Position numbers and translations under genes: made by a program. The notes under the pieces were generated by a model. That model was given only the letters and a program-made list of their open reading frames with translations. It was not told the origin of the DNA and did no database searches. This document shows, in pieces, positions 24,963 through 33,814 of a DNA stretch of 39,158 nt. Numbering within the stretch: position 1 is the stretch's first letter; each line of letters opens with the position of its first letter. This DNA is from Mucilaginibacter sp. GTDB lineage: Bacteria; Bacteroidota; Bacteroidia; Sphingobacteriales; Sphingobacteriaceae. The stretch covers positions 1 to 39,158 of the forward strand of contig NZ_JANYGH010000075.1 of the NCBI RefSeq assembly GCF_025362475.1, read 5' to 3'.

Positions 24963-26204
24963 ATGTTATACTACCTGTTTACATACTTAAATAAAAATTA
25001 CAGCATTCCGGGATTCGGGGTATTTCAGTATATCACGTTCCGTACGGCTTTGGCTGTTATAACATCGTTAGTAGTAACCACGGTTTACGGTCGCCGGTTA
25101 ATTGATTACCTGCGTTTTAAACAGGTTGGTGAAACGGTAAGGAACCTGGGACTGGAAGGTCAGATGCAAAAATCGGGTACGCCAACTATGGGCGGTCTTA
25201 TTATTTTGCTGGGTATTTTGGTGCCAACATTGCTGTTTGCCAAGCTGGGTAATATTTATATTATTTTAATGCTCATCACTACCGTATGGCTGGGTGCCAT
25301 TGGTTTTTTAGATGATTATATTAAGGTGTTTAAGAAGAATAAAGAAGGCCTGGCCGGCAGGTTCAAGATCATTGGCCAGGTTGGCTTGTCGCTCATCATC
25401 GGGTGGACAATGTATTTCAATACCAACATCGTAATAAGGCAGGAAGTAAAGCTGCCCGTAAAGGCCGATGTGCCGGTTGATTTTCATTTGAAGCGCAATG
25501 TTCCGGTATATACCCAGGATGTGCGGTCGACCAAAACAACCATGCCCTTTTACAAAAACAATGAGTTTGATTATGCCAAGGTACTTAAGTTTATAGGTAC
25601 AGGTTATGAGCAATACGCGCTGGTGGTATTCCTGTTTTTTGCAATTATCATTATCACTTTTATATCCAACGGGGCAAACATAACCGATGGTATAGACGGA
25701 CTGGCGACGGGAACGTCGGCCATCATCGGGATTACGCTGGCTATACTGGCCTACGTATCCGGTAACGTAGAGATTGCCGATTACCTCAATATCATGTTCA
25801 TCCCCAACTCGGGCGAGCTTGTAATTTTCGCGGGCGCTTTTGTAGGGGCTTGTGTAGGCTTTTTATGGTATAACTCGTACCCAGCACAGGTATTTATGGG
25901 CGATACAGGCAGCCTGGCAATAGGTGGTATCATAGCTGTTTTTGCTATCATGATACGTAAAGAATTATTGCTGCCGGTATTATGCGGTGTGTTTTTGGTT
26001 GAGAACGTGTCGGTAATTATGCAGGTAGGTTGGTTTAAGTACACCAAAAAGAAATTTGGTGAAGGTAGGCGGGTGTTTTTAATGGCGCCGCTGCACCACC
26101 ATTACCAAAAGAAAGGTTTCCATGAAGCCAAGATAGTAACCCGGTTTTGGATCATCGGGATATTGCTGGCGATAATAACGATTATAACATTGAAGCTTAG
26201 ATAG
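24963..26204 (+). CDS. mraY: Phospho-MurNAc-pentapeptide transferase MraY
   Basis: This polytopic membrane enzyme makes lipid I by transferring phospho-MurNAc-pentapeptide to undecaprenyl phosphate. Key motifs are present: TPTMGG (73-78), the LDDYIK Asp pair (116-121), NITDGIDGLA (239-248), FMGDTGSLA, and the HHHYQKKG loop near the end. At 413 residues it is longer than the E. coli enzyme (360). The extra length lies mostly between residues about 151 and 213, a charged loop just after a membrane helix. Relatives in this phylum carry a similar insert, so it is probably lineage-typical. Confidence 0.96.
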   Translation: MLYYLFTYLNKNYSIPGFGVFQYITFRTALAVITSLVVTTVYGRRLIDYLRFKQVGETVRNLGLEGQMQKSGTPTMGGLIILLGILVPTLLFAKLGNIYIILMLITTVWLGAIGFLDDYIKVFKKNKEGLAGRFKIIGQVGLSLIIGWTMYFNTNIVIRQEVKLPVKADVPVDFHLKRNVPVYTQDVRSTKTTMPFYKNNEFDYAKVLKFIGTGYEQYALVVFLFFAIIIITFISNGANITDGIDGLATGTSAIIGITLAILAYVSGNVEIADYLNIMFIPNSGELVIFAGAFVGACVGFLWYNSYPAQVFMGDTGSLAIGGIIAVFAIMIRKELLLPVLCGVFLVENVSVIMQVGWFKYTKKKFGEGRRVFLMAPLHHHYQKKGFHEAKIVTRFWIIGILLAIITIITLKLR

Positions 26205-26315
26205 TATCAAGTATCAAGATAGAAGAATAAGGGTAAAAAGAGTAAGGAACAAGGATAAATAAAGCAATGAACCAACAGGAACACGAAACACACAACGCGC
26301 AACCCGCAACCCGAA
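26204..26315. repeat. Heptamer repeat array running from the mraY end into murD
   Basis: Nine degenerate 7-mers fill 26204-26266, beginning GTATCAA GTATCAA and most ending in AA. From 26281 a second set, ACACGAA, ACACACA, ACGCGCA, ACCCGCA, ACCCGAA, continues inside the murD reading frame to 26315. The array is exactly 63 bp (9 x 7) up to the murD ATG. Seven is not a multiple of three, so the repeat gives no repeating peptide. Confidence 0.7.
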
Positions 26316-27643
26316 AGATAGCCATTTTAGGCGCTGGCGAAAGTGGAGTAGGTGCGGCATACCTTGCCAAGCAGCAAGGCTATGATGTTTTTGTGTCTGA
26401 TTTTGGGGCTATTGCAGATCATTATAAAAAACAGCTGGAGGACTGGAATATCAGTTTTGAAGAAAAACAACATACCGAAGAACTGATACTGAATGCGGTT
26501 GAGGTGATCAAAAGCCCGGGGATCCCTGATAAGGCTCCGATCATTAAAAAACTTAAAGAGCAGGGTATTCCGGTAATATCCGAGATAGAGTTTGCAGGCA
26601 GGTACTGCACTGCTAAGATCATCGGCATTACAGGATCTAACGGTAAAACTACTACCAGCAGCTTAACCTACCACATTCTTAAAGATGCAGGTTTAAATGT
26701 TGGGCTGGCGGGTAACATAGGTAAAAGCTTTGCCTATCAGGCAGCTACCGAAAAGTTTGACCTGTATGTATTGGAACTAAGCAGTTTTATGCTTGATGAT
26801 ATGTTTAAGTTCAAGGTGGATATAGCAGTATTGCTCAATATTACGCCCGATCATTTAGACAGGTATGATTATAAGCTGGAAAATTACGCGGCATCCAAAT
26901 TCAGGGTAACGCAAAATCAAACAGCGGCAGATTATTTTATTTACTGCGCCGATGACCCCGAAACCATAAAAGGTATGGCCGATAGGAAGTTTGAGGCACA
27001 GCTATTACCCTTTTCCATTGAAAAAAAGATTGAACCGGGAGCATATCTCGAAAACGACAATATTGTCATCAACACAAATCAAGAACATTTTACAATGTCA
27101 ATTAAAGAACTGGCCCTGCAGGGTAAGCACAACATTTACAACTCTATGGCATCAGGTATTGTAGCCAGAGTGCTGGAGTTGCGCAATGAAACGATGAGGG
27201 AGAGCATGGGCAACTTTAAAGCCATTGAACACAGGCTTGAATTTGTTGCCAATATTTCAGGCATTCGTTTCATCAACGATTCAAAAGCCACCAACGTTAA
27301 CTCAACCTGGTACGCTTTGGAAAGCATGAGCAGCGATGTGATACTGATATTAGGCGGTGTTGATAAGGGCAACGATTACGGTATGCTTAAAGACCTGGTT
27401 AAACACAAAGTAAAATCTATTGTGTGCTTAGGTAAGGATAACAAGCGCATCCACGATGCATTTGAGGATGATGTAGATGTGATAGTGAATACATTTTCGG
27501 CACAGGAAGCAGCACAGGTGGCTTATCACCTGGCTACTAAAGGCGATACCGTATTGTTATCACCGGCCTGCGCCAGTTTCGATCTGTTTAAAAATTATGA
27601 AGACAGGGGAAACCAGTTTAAAGCGGCGGTAAGGGAATTGTAG
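26267..27643 (+). CDS. murD: UDP-MurNAc-L-Ala-D-Glu ligase MurD
   Basis: This 458-residue ligase adds D-glutamate to UDP-MurNAc-L-alanine. The N-terminal domain starts RKIAILGAGESG at residue 16. The ATP-binding GITGSNGKTTT lies in the central domain. NITPDHLDRYDYKLENY and the C-terminal SKATNVNST and SPACASFDLFKNYEDRG segments are typical. The first 15 residues (with EHETHNAQPATR) are absent from normal MurD, which begins near the ILGAGESG strand. They are encoded by a heptamer repeat, so the true start could be later or the extension new. Confidence 0.95.
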   Translation: MNQQEHETHNAQPATRKIAILGAGESGVGAAYLAKQQGYDVFVSDFGAIADHYKKQLEDWNISFEEKQHTEELILNAVEVIKSPGIPDKAPIIKKLKEQGIPVISEIEFAGRYCTAKIIGITGSNGKTTTSSLTYHILKDAGLNVGLAGNIGKSFAYQAATEKFDLYVLELSSFMLDDMFKFKVDIAVLLNITPDHLDRYDYKLENYAASKFRVTQNQTAADYFIYCADDPETIKGMADRKFEAQLLPFSIEKKIEPGAYLENDNIVINTNQEHFTMSIKELALQGKHNIYNSMASGIVARVLELRNETMRESMGNFKAIEHRLEFVANISGIRFINDSKATNVNSTWYALESMSSDVILILGGVDKGNDYGMLKDLVKHKVKSIVCLGKDNKRIHDAFEDDVDVIVNTFSAQEAAQVAYHLATKGDTVLLSPACASFDLFKNYEDRGNQFKAAVREL

Positions 27644-27674
27644 ATGTGCAGATGAGAAATAATAGATAAGAAGT

Positions 27675-27711
27675 TTAGTCCATGGTCCATGGACTATAGA
27701 CCATGGACTAA
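27675..27711. repeat. CCATGG heptad palindrome cluster in the murD-ftsW spacer
   Basis: TTAGTCCATGGTC and GACCATGGACTAA pair perfectly over 13 bp around an 11-base loop that itself contains CATGGACTA. The unit also reads as 7-mers: GTCCATG, GTCCATG, GACTATA, GACCATG. It has no T tail. It fills most of the 86-base spacer. Confidence 0.75.
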
Positions 27712-27729
27712 TAGTAAACAATAAAAGCA

Positions 27730-28875
27730 ATGCATAGGATATTAAATAACACAAAAGGCGACCGGTGGATATGGCTTATAGTCATATTGCTTTCTGTTAT
27801 ATCCTTGTTGGCGGTATACAGTTCAACCGGTACACTCGCTTATAAGCGGGGTGTAGGGGTCGAGTCGATATTGATGAAGCATTTGGCGATGGTAGTAGGT
27901 GGTATTATGCTGATGTATATTTCGCATAAGCTGGATTACCGTTACTACGCCGGCCTGTCGAAAATTATGATGATCGTTACTATACCATTGTTGATATATA
28001 CATTGGTATTTGGTAGCCACATCAACAATGCCAGTCGCTGGATCAATATCCCGGTGATAGGTTTAAGCTTCCAGACATCCGATTTGGCCAAATTAGCTTT
28101 GATCACTTACCTGGCGCGTACACTATCGCGCAAGCAGGAGAATATTAAGGATGTAAAGGAATCGTTTTTACCTATCATGGGTTCTGTTTGTTTGGTATTT
28201 ATATTAATAGCGCTGGCTAACTTATCAACCGCGCTGATGTTATTTGGCGTAAGCATTTTGCTGTTGATCATAGGGCGTATCAGCATAAAACAAATAGCCA
28301 TAGTATGTGCGGCAGGATTTATATTATTATTGGGAGTTATCTTTTTGGGGCCAAGGAGGCACACTTACGTATCACGCGTAAATACCTTTCTGCATCCGGA
28401 TTCAACCAAGACTGACAAATCATTCCAGGCCGATCATGCCAAAATAGCTATCGCCAGTGGTGGACTTTTTGGTAAGGGCCCCGGCAATAGCACCGAGAGG
28501 AATTACCTGCCCGAGTCATATTCGGATGAGATCTATGCCATTATTGTAGAAGAATATGGCCTGTTAGGTGGTTTTGTATTGGTAGGTATTTACCTGTTTT
28601 TACTATACCGGTGTATTAAAATAGTAACCAAAGCGCCAAAGGCGTTTGGGGCATTGCTGGCCTGCGGGTTGAGCTTTAGCCTTGCTATACAGGCGTTCGC
28701 GAATATGGCGGTAGCAGTAGGGCTTGGTCCCGTAACCGGGGTGCCGCTGCCTTTTGTAAGTATGGGAGGGACATCGCTATTATTCACGAGTGTGGCTTTC
28801 GGCATCATACTATCGGTAAGCCGCGATATTGAAGAACCGAAGAAGGTAGTAGTTGGAGAGATAAGGACGGTTTAG
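27730..28875 (+). CDS. ftsW: Septal peptidoglycan polymerase FtsW (SEDS family)
   Basis: This 381-residue SEDS protein polymerises lipid II at the division site in complex with FtsI. About ten membrane helices are visible. The periplasmic loop motif PESYSDEIYAIIVEEYG matches the SEDS consensus with its conserved Glu/Asp residues. The late segment GLGPVTGVPLPFVSMGGTS is characteristic. The closely related RodA differs in context; being between murD and murG supports FtsW. A spacer of repeats precedes it and another follows. Confidence 0.94.
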   Translation: MHRILNNTKGDRWIWLIVILLSVISLLAVYSSTGTLAYKRGVGVESILMKHLAMVVGGIMLMYISHKLDYRYYAGLSKIMMIVTIPLLIYTLVFGSHINNASRWINIPVIGLSFQTSDLAKLALITYLARTLSRKQENIKDVKESFLPIMGSVCLVFILIALANLSTALMLFGVSILLLIIGRISIKQIAIVCAAGFILLLGVIFLGPRRHTYVSRVNTFLHPDSTKTDKSFQADHAKIAIASGGLFGKGPGNSTERNYLPESYSDEIYAIIVEEYGLLGGFVLVGIYLFLLYRCIKIVTKAPKAFGALLACGLSFSLAIQAFANMAVAVGLGPVTGVPLPFVSMGGTSLLFTSVAFGIILSVSRDIEEPKKVVVGEIRTV

Positions 28876-28878
28876 GTG

Positions 28879-28967
28879 GTGAGTAGTGAGTAGTGAGTAG
28901 TGAGTAATGAGTAATGAGTAAGAAAATGGGCTGCTCAATTTAGGATTTAGAAATTAGAGCTTAGAAT
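28879..28967. repeat. Heptamer tandem arrays in the ftsW-murG spacer
   Basis: Six 7-mers run without a break from 28879 to 28920: GTGAGTA four times, then ATGAGTA twice. A second, degenerate array follows at 28940-28967: TTAGGAT, TTAGAAA, TTAGAGC, TTAGAAT. The arrays occupy most of the 102-base spacer. Such simple arrays can change copy number by slippage and would then alter the distance to murG. Confidence 0.85.
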
Positions 28968-28977
28968 TTTAAAAAAC

Positions 28978-30081
28978 ATGGCAAAGAGAATTATCATCAG
29001 TGGTGGCGGAACAGGAGGACATATCTTCCCGGCTATTGCTATTGCCAATGCTTTAAAAAATATTGATCCAGCTACCGAAATTCTGTTTGTAGGGGCTTTA
29101 GGTCGCATGGAAATGGAAAAAGTTCCGGCGGCAGGGTATAAGATCATCGGATTAGATATCCGGGGTATTCAGCGCGATTCTATCTGGAAAAACGTCCTGT
29201 TCCCGGTTAAGCTGGTGAACAGTGTACGCAAGGCCTTGCAAATTATTAAGGATTTTAAACCCGATGCCGCTGTTGGCGTTGGGGGTTATGCCTCGGGGCC
29301 GCTGTTGTATGCCGCATCCATGAAAAAGATACCGTACCTGATACAGGAGCAAAATTCCTATGCTGGTATTACTAATAAATGGCTGGGCAAGGGCGCCAAA
29401 AAAATATGTGTTGCTTTTGATAATATGGAGCAGTTTTTTCCTGCCGGCAAAATCATCAAAACAGGTAACCCTATCCGCAAGGATGCAGTGAACATTGGCG
29501 GTAAGCATATGCAGGCGCTGGAGCTATTTAAGTTATCAACGTTTAAAAAAACCATACTGATAACCGGGGGCAGCCTTGGCGCACGTACGTTGAACAACAG
29601 CATCATGGCTGGTTTGGATAAACTCATAGCTGCGGATGTACAGATTATATGGCAAACAGGGAAATTTTATTATAAAACGATCATAGAGAAACTGGGCGAC
29701 GATCATCATCCGGATATCAAAATAAAAGAGTTTTTAACCCGCATGGACCTGGCTTACGCTGCTGCAGATATTATTATATCAAGAGCAGGAGCAGGCACCA
29801 TTGCAGAGTTGTGTATGGTGAAAAAACCGGTGATCCTGGTGCCTTCGCCAAATGTGGCCGAGGATCATCAGACTAAAAACGCCTTGGCATTGGTACAGGA
29901 AGATGCTGCCATTTTTGTTGCCGACAGAGATGCCGAAGCAAAGCTGGTTGATAGGGCGCTTGAATTGCTGGATGATAAACCATTGCAGAAAAAACTAAGC
30001 ACCAACATAGGTAAAATGGCTATGCCAAATGCCGATGAAGTGATAGCAAAAGAGCTTATACAATTAATAAATAACAATTAA
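28978..30081 (+). CDS. murG: UDP-GlcNAc transferase MurG
   Basis: This 367-residue GT-B enzyme adds GlcNAc to lipid I to form lipid II at the inner face of the membrane. The N-terminal nucleotide loop SGGGTGGHIFPAIAIAN is at residues 8-24. GVGGYASGPLLYAA and the second loop TGGSLGARTLN follow. The UDP-sugar-binding ISRAGAGTIAEL near residue 262 is typical. It sits between ftsW and murC as usual, with hairpin-bearing spacers on both sides. Confidence 0.95.
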   Translation: MAKRIIISGGGTGGHIFPAIAIANALKNIDPATEILFVGALGRMEMEKVPAAGYKIIGLDIRGIQRDSIWKNVLFPVKLVNSVRKALQIIKDFKPDAAVGVGGYASGPLLYAASMKKIPYLIQEQNSYAGITNKWLGKGAKKICVAFDNMEQFFPAGKIIKTGNPIRKDAVNIGGKHMQALELFKLSTFKKTILITGGSLGARTLNNSIMAGLDKLIAADVQIIWQTGKFYYKTIIEKLGDDHHPDIKIKEFLTRMDLAYAAADIIISRAGAGTIAELCMVKKPVILVPSPNVAEDHQTKNALALVQEDAAIFVADRDAEAKLVDRALELLDDKPLQKKLSTNIGKMAMPNADEVIAKELIQLINNN

Positions 30082-30087
30082 AATTAT

Positions 30088-30121
30088 GGTCCTCTTCTCC
30101 CAAAAGGGGAGGGCCTTTTTT
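30088..30121 (+). terminator. Terminator-like hairpin between murG and murC
   Basis: CTCCC and GGGAG pair tightly around AAAA, with outer CCTC/GAGG-type and GGCC pairing, then TTTTTT. It lies just after the murG stop codon. Position inside the dcw cluster is unexpected; it may reduce rather than stop transcription of murC onward. Confidence 0.55.
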
Positions 30122-30134
30122 AAAAAACACTAAC

Positions 30135-31493
30135 ATGGAACTACGCGACATACAAAGGGTTTACCTGGTGGGCATTGGCGGCATCGGTATGAGCGGGCTG
30201 GCCCGCTATTTCCAACATTTGGGCTGTATTGTTTGCGGTTATGATAAAACGGCGACGGATTTGACTAACGATTTGCATAACGAAGGTATCCAGGTGGTGT
30301 TTGATGATAAGGCGGATTGGATACCAATGAGTTTTCAGGAGCCATGCAATGATACGCTTATTATATACACGCCGGCTATTCCTAAGGATTCGGCCATATT
30401 GAATTATTTTAAAAATAAAGGCTTCGAGCTATTTAAGCGTTCGCAGGTTTTGGGTTTAATAAGTAAAAGTTCCTTTACTATTGCTGTTGCGGGTACGCAT
30501 GGTAAAACTACCACCTCAACTATGGTAGCGCATTTGCTTAAAGCTTCGGGTAATGATTGCTCGGCGTTTTTGGGAGGTATATCATCCAACTACCAAAGCA
30601 ACGTGTTGTATGGTAAAAATAATGTAATGGTGGTTGAGGCCGATGAGTATGACCGCTCGTTTTTAACACTTTACCCGGATGTTGCCATCATCACATCGAT
30701 GGATGCCGACCATTTGGATATTTATGGTGATCATGCGCATTTAACAGAATCATTTAAGCTGTTTGCTTCGCAGATAAAAGTAGGTGGTACATTGGTACAT
30801 AAAAAAGGTTTGCCTTTAGATACCGGTTATACCTATGCTATTGATGATGCAACCGCCGATGCGCATGCTGCAAACATTCGCATTGAAGGGGGAGATTTCT
30901 ATTTCGATTTTGTGAACGCCGAATTAAGTATTACCGATATTAAAATGGGGATTGCAGGTACGCATAACATCGAAAACGCGGTAGCCGCTATTGAGGCTGT
31001 GTTGAGGCTTGATATTCCTGCCGATTCCATAAAAAGTGCGCTGGCTTCTTTTAAGGGGGTTAAACGCAGGTTTGAATACATTGTGAAAACACCGGAGCAT
31101 ATTTATATTGATGATTATGCCCATCACCCCGAAGAATTGAGGGCCTGTATATCATCAGTAAAAAGATTATATCCCGATAAAAAGCTGACCGCTATTTTTC
31201 AGCCGCACCTGTACACCCGCACCCGCGATTTTGCCGATGGCTTTGCCGAAGTGCTGGATATGGTAGATGAGTTGATATTGCTGGATATATACCCTGCCCG
31301 CGAGCTGCCTATTGAAGGGGTAACATCAGATATGTTATTAAATAAAATGCAGCTGGTAAATAAACGTAAACTAACCAAGCAGGAAGCATTGGATGCTGTG
31401 AAAAATGAAAAGCCCGAATTGCTGTTAACAGTAGGTGCCGGTGATATTGATACGTTGGTTCATCCTTTAAACGAAATATTACAACATGGATAG
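30135..31493 (+). CDS. murC: UDP-MurNAc-L-alanine ligase MurC
   Basis: This 452-residue ligase adds the first residue, L-alanine, to UDP-MurNAc. The N-terminal Rossmann start GIGGIGMSGLARYF, the ATP-binding AVAGTHGKTTTSTM, VVEADEYDRSFL and the MDADHLDIYG segment are all present. The C-terminal DDYAHHPEELRA and FQPHLYTRTRDF motifs are family hallmarks. It overlaps ftsQ by eight bases, so the two are translationally coupled. Confidence 0.96.
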   Translation: MELRDIQRVYLVGIGGIGMSGLARYFQHLGCIVCGYDKTATDLTNDLHNEGIQVVFDDKADWIPMSFQEPCNDTLIIYTPAIPKDSAILNYFKNKGFELFKRSQVLGLISKSSFTIAVAGTHGKTTTSTMVAHLLKASGNDCSAFLGGISSNYQSNVLYGKNNVMVVEADEYDRSFLTLYPDVAIITSMDADHLDIYGDHAHLTESFKLFASQIKVGGTLVHKKGLPLDTGYTYAIDDATADAHAANIRIEGGDFYFDFVNAELSITDIKMGIAGTHNIENAVAAIEAVLRLDIPADSIKSALASFKGVKRRFEYIVKTPEHIYIDDYAHHPEELRACISSVKRLYPDKKLTAIFQPHLYTRTRDFADGFAEVLDMVDELILLDIYPARELPIEGVTSDMLLNKMQLVNKRKLTKQEALDAVKNEKPELLLTVGAGDIDTLVHPLNEILQHG

Positions 31494-32346
31494 AAAACTC
31501 ATCTGGAAGCGCCTGTTAGTAGGTTTTGCCTGGGTAATTTGCCTGGGTGGCCTTGTGGTGCTGATGAGTTTCATTGAAAAGAAAAAAGCTTCGGTGGTTT
31601 GTACTGCCGTAAAGGTAAATATTCCGGGTAACCAGTATTTTATCGATAAGCAGGAAGTCGACCAGATTTTGCAGACAAACAGTCACACGCTTATAGGGCG
31701 AAAACTGGAGAATATAAATATTCAGGAACTGGAGAACAAATTGAAGGCAAATCCATTTATTGAGTTTGCTAAAGTTTATACAGAGATGGATGGGATACTA
31801 AGGGTTGAGGTAAGCCAGCGCCAACCTATACTGCGGGTGATGAACCATTACGATATGGATTTTTATATAGATCAGCATGGCTTGAAAATTCCGCTTTCAT
31901 CAAACTTTACCGCAAGGGTACTGGTGGCTAATGGTTTTATAGATGAACTTTTTACCAACCATGTTGATTCATTACACACACGGTTGGCGAAGGACTTGTA
32001 CCGGACGGCCGATTTTATTCGCAAAGATTCGTTGTGGGATGCGCAGATAGCGCAGATATATGTAAATACAGATCGGGAGATTGAGCTGATCCCAAGGGTG
32101 GGCAGCCAAAGGATACTGATAGGGAATGCCGATTCATTGAACGTAAAACTTAGAAACCTGGTAGCTTTTTACAAACAGGTATTGCCACAGGTAGGCTGGG
32201 ATAAATACAAAACAATAAATGTTAAATATACCAACCAGGTTATTGGTATAAAAAACGAATTGACAAAAGCAGATTCGGCTAAAGCCAAGGCACTTAAGCT
32301 GGATTCGCTAAAAATGAAAAAAGAGAAATCTCAAATAAAATTGTAA
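31486..32346 (+). CDS. ftsQ: Cell division protein FtsQ/DivIB
   Basis: This 286-residue bitopic protein links early and late divisome proteins. A short cytoplasmic tail is followed by one membrane helix (about 9-27). A POTRA-type domain begins with VNIPGNQYFIDKQEVDQIL and runs to about residue 120, followed by a beta domain. The C-terminus is Lys-rich. Position between murC and ftsA and the topology support the call more than sequence, since this family varies strongly. Confidence 0.88.
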   Translation: MDRKLIWKRLLVGFAWVICLGGLVVLMSFIEKKKASVVCTAVKVNIPGNQYFIDKQEVDQILQTNSHTLIGRKLENINIQELENKLKANPFIEFAKVYTEMDGILRVEVSQRQPILRVMNHYDMDFYIDQHGLKIPLSSNFTARVLVANGFIDELFTNHVDSLHTRLAKDLYRTADFIRKDSLWDAQIAQIYVNTDREIELIPRVGSQRILIGNADSLNVKLRNLVAFYKQVLPQVGWDKYKTINVKYTNQVIGIKNELTKADSAKAKALKLDSLKMKKEKSQIKL

Positions 32347-32347
32347 T

Positions 32348-33688
32348 ATGGACAAAAGCTCAACTCAAGAAAAAAGTTCACCAATTGTAGTAGGATTGGA
32401 TATCGGGACTACTAAGATATGCGTCATTGTGGGTCGCAGGAGCAAGAATGGGAAGATTGAGGTATTAGGAATTGGTAAAGCAGAATCTGCGGGTGTTACC
32501 CGTGGAATGGTATCAAACATAGATAAAACTGTACAGGGTATTACCCAGGCGGTGGAGATTGCAGGCGCGCAATCAAATGTGGATATAAAGGTAGTATTTG
32601 TAGGTATCGCCGGTCAGCATATTAAAAGTTTGCAACACCGCGGCTTAATAACCCGTCGCGATCTGCAATCGGAGATCGGGCGTAAAGATATTGATAAGCT
32701 GATAGAGGATATGTACAACCTGGTGATGCCTCCGGGCGAGGACATCATCCACGTATTGCCGCAAGAATTTACAGTGGATAATGAGCCGGGCATTAAAGAT
32801 CCTATTGGTATGGCAGGAGTTAGGCTTGAAGCCAACTTCCATATTATATCGGGCCAGGTTACAGCAATTAAAAATATTGTTAAATGTGTTAATAAGGCCA
32901 ACCTGGATAGCCAGGACCTTATATTGGAGCCACTGGCATCTTCTGAATCTGTGTTGAGCGAAGAGGAAAAAGAAGCTGGTGTGGTGTTGGTTGATATAGG
33001 TGGCGGTACTACCGATGTGGCTATTTTTCATGAAGGCATAATCCGCCATACGGCAGTTATCCCTTTTGGTGGCAATAGCGTTACCGAGGATATTAGAGAA
33101 GGTTGTTCAGTAATGCGCAATATTGCCGAGCAGCTGAAAGTAAGGTTTGGATCGGCCCTGGCTGATGAGAACAAAGAGAACGAGATAGTTTGTGTGCCGG
33201 GTTTACGTGGCCGCGAACCTAAGGAGATCAGCGTTAAAAACCTGGCTTACGTAATCCAGGCCCGTATGGAAGAGATTGTGGAGCATGTGTATTACGAAAT
33301 TAAATCATCAGGCTACGAGAAAAAACTGATTGCCGGGATAGTAATAACAGGCGGTGGAGCGCAGCTGAAACACTTACGCCAGCTGGTAGAGTTTGTTACC
33401 GGTTTGGATTGCCGTGTTGGTTACCCAACAGAGCACCTGGCTAAGAACGAAGTGTTACCTAAAAATATTTACGAAGAGCTGCAAAGCCCAACGTTTGCAA
33501 CAGGTATAGGCTTGCTGATAAAAGGGATCCAGAAAACAGAATATATGAATGTAGATATACCTGTAGAAAAAGCACTGAAGCCTAAGTTTGAAACTAAAGG
33601 TAAAGAAGGTGGTTTGTTTGACAGGTTGCTGAAAAAAAGTATCACATTTATTAAAGACGATATAAACGACGAGGATTTTTTGAAATAA
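32348..33688 (+). CDS. ftsA: Cell division protein FtsA
   Basis: This 446-residue actin-like ATPase tethers FtsZ to the membrane. The phosphate-1 motif is VVGLDIGTTKICVIVG (14-29), followed by the 1C (SHS2) subdomain. VLVDIGGGTTDVAIF is the second phosphate motif, and GIVITGGGAQLKHL the adenosine motif. The C-terminal end (GLFDRLLKKSITFIKDD) is a basic amphipathic helix, the expected membrane-targeting sequence, with a short acidic tail after it. It begins one base after the ftsQ stop. Confidence 0.96.
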   Translation: MDKSSTQEKSSPIVVGLDIGTTKICVIVGRRSKNGKIEVLGIGKAESAGVTRGMVSNIDKTVQGITQAVEIAGAQSNVDIKVVFVGIAGQHIKSLQHRGLITRRDLQSEIGRKDIDKLIEDMYNLVMPPGEDIIHVLPQEFTVDNEPGIKDPIGMAGVRLEANFHIISGQVTAIKNIVKCVNKANLDSQDLILEPLASSESVLSEEEKEAGVVLVDIGGGTTDVAIFHEGIIRHTAVIPFGGNSVTEDIREGCSVMRNIAEQLKVRFGSALADENKENEIVCVPGLRGREPKEISVKNLAYVIQARMEEIVEHVYYEIKSSGYEKKLIAGIVITGGGAQLKHLRQLVEFVTGLDCRVGYPTEHLAKNEVLPKNIYEELQSPTFATGIGLLIKGIQKTEYMNVDIPVEKALKPKFETKGKEGGLFDRLLKKSITFIKDDINDEDFLK

Positions 33689-33735
33689 TTATACACAATA
33701 GTTAAGTTTTTCCACATATTGACATTTGTGGAAAA
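33689..33735. promoter_or_regulatory. Three DnaA-box-like 9-mers in the ftsA-ftsZ spacer
   Basis: TTATACACA (33689-33697, exact TTATnCACA), TTTTCCACA (33708-33716) and its inverted copy TGTGGAAAA (33727-33735) lie in 47 bases directly after ftsA. The last two also form a 9-bp perfect inverted repeat. Spacing between box starts is 19 bases each. The boxes are about 80 bases before the ftsZ ATG, so they could overlap or flank its promoter. Confidence 0.5.
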
Positions 33736-33814
33736 CTGTTGTTGAAAAAGTATTATTATTACGATGGTAAAATCTAAATATTGGTTGAATCACATATAGC
33801 TGAAAACGAAGATT

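Noticed and set aside
28879..28920. Tandem array considered as CRISPR
   Set aside because: Units are 7 bp with no spacers and no cas genes are present.
33689..33735. DnaA-box cluster considered as a replication origin
   Set aside because: Only three boxes, no adjacent dnaA/dnaN or AT-rich unwinding region; regulation of ftsZ is more likely.
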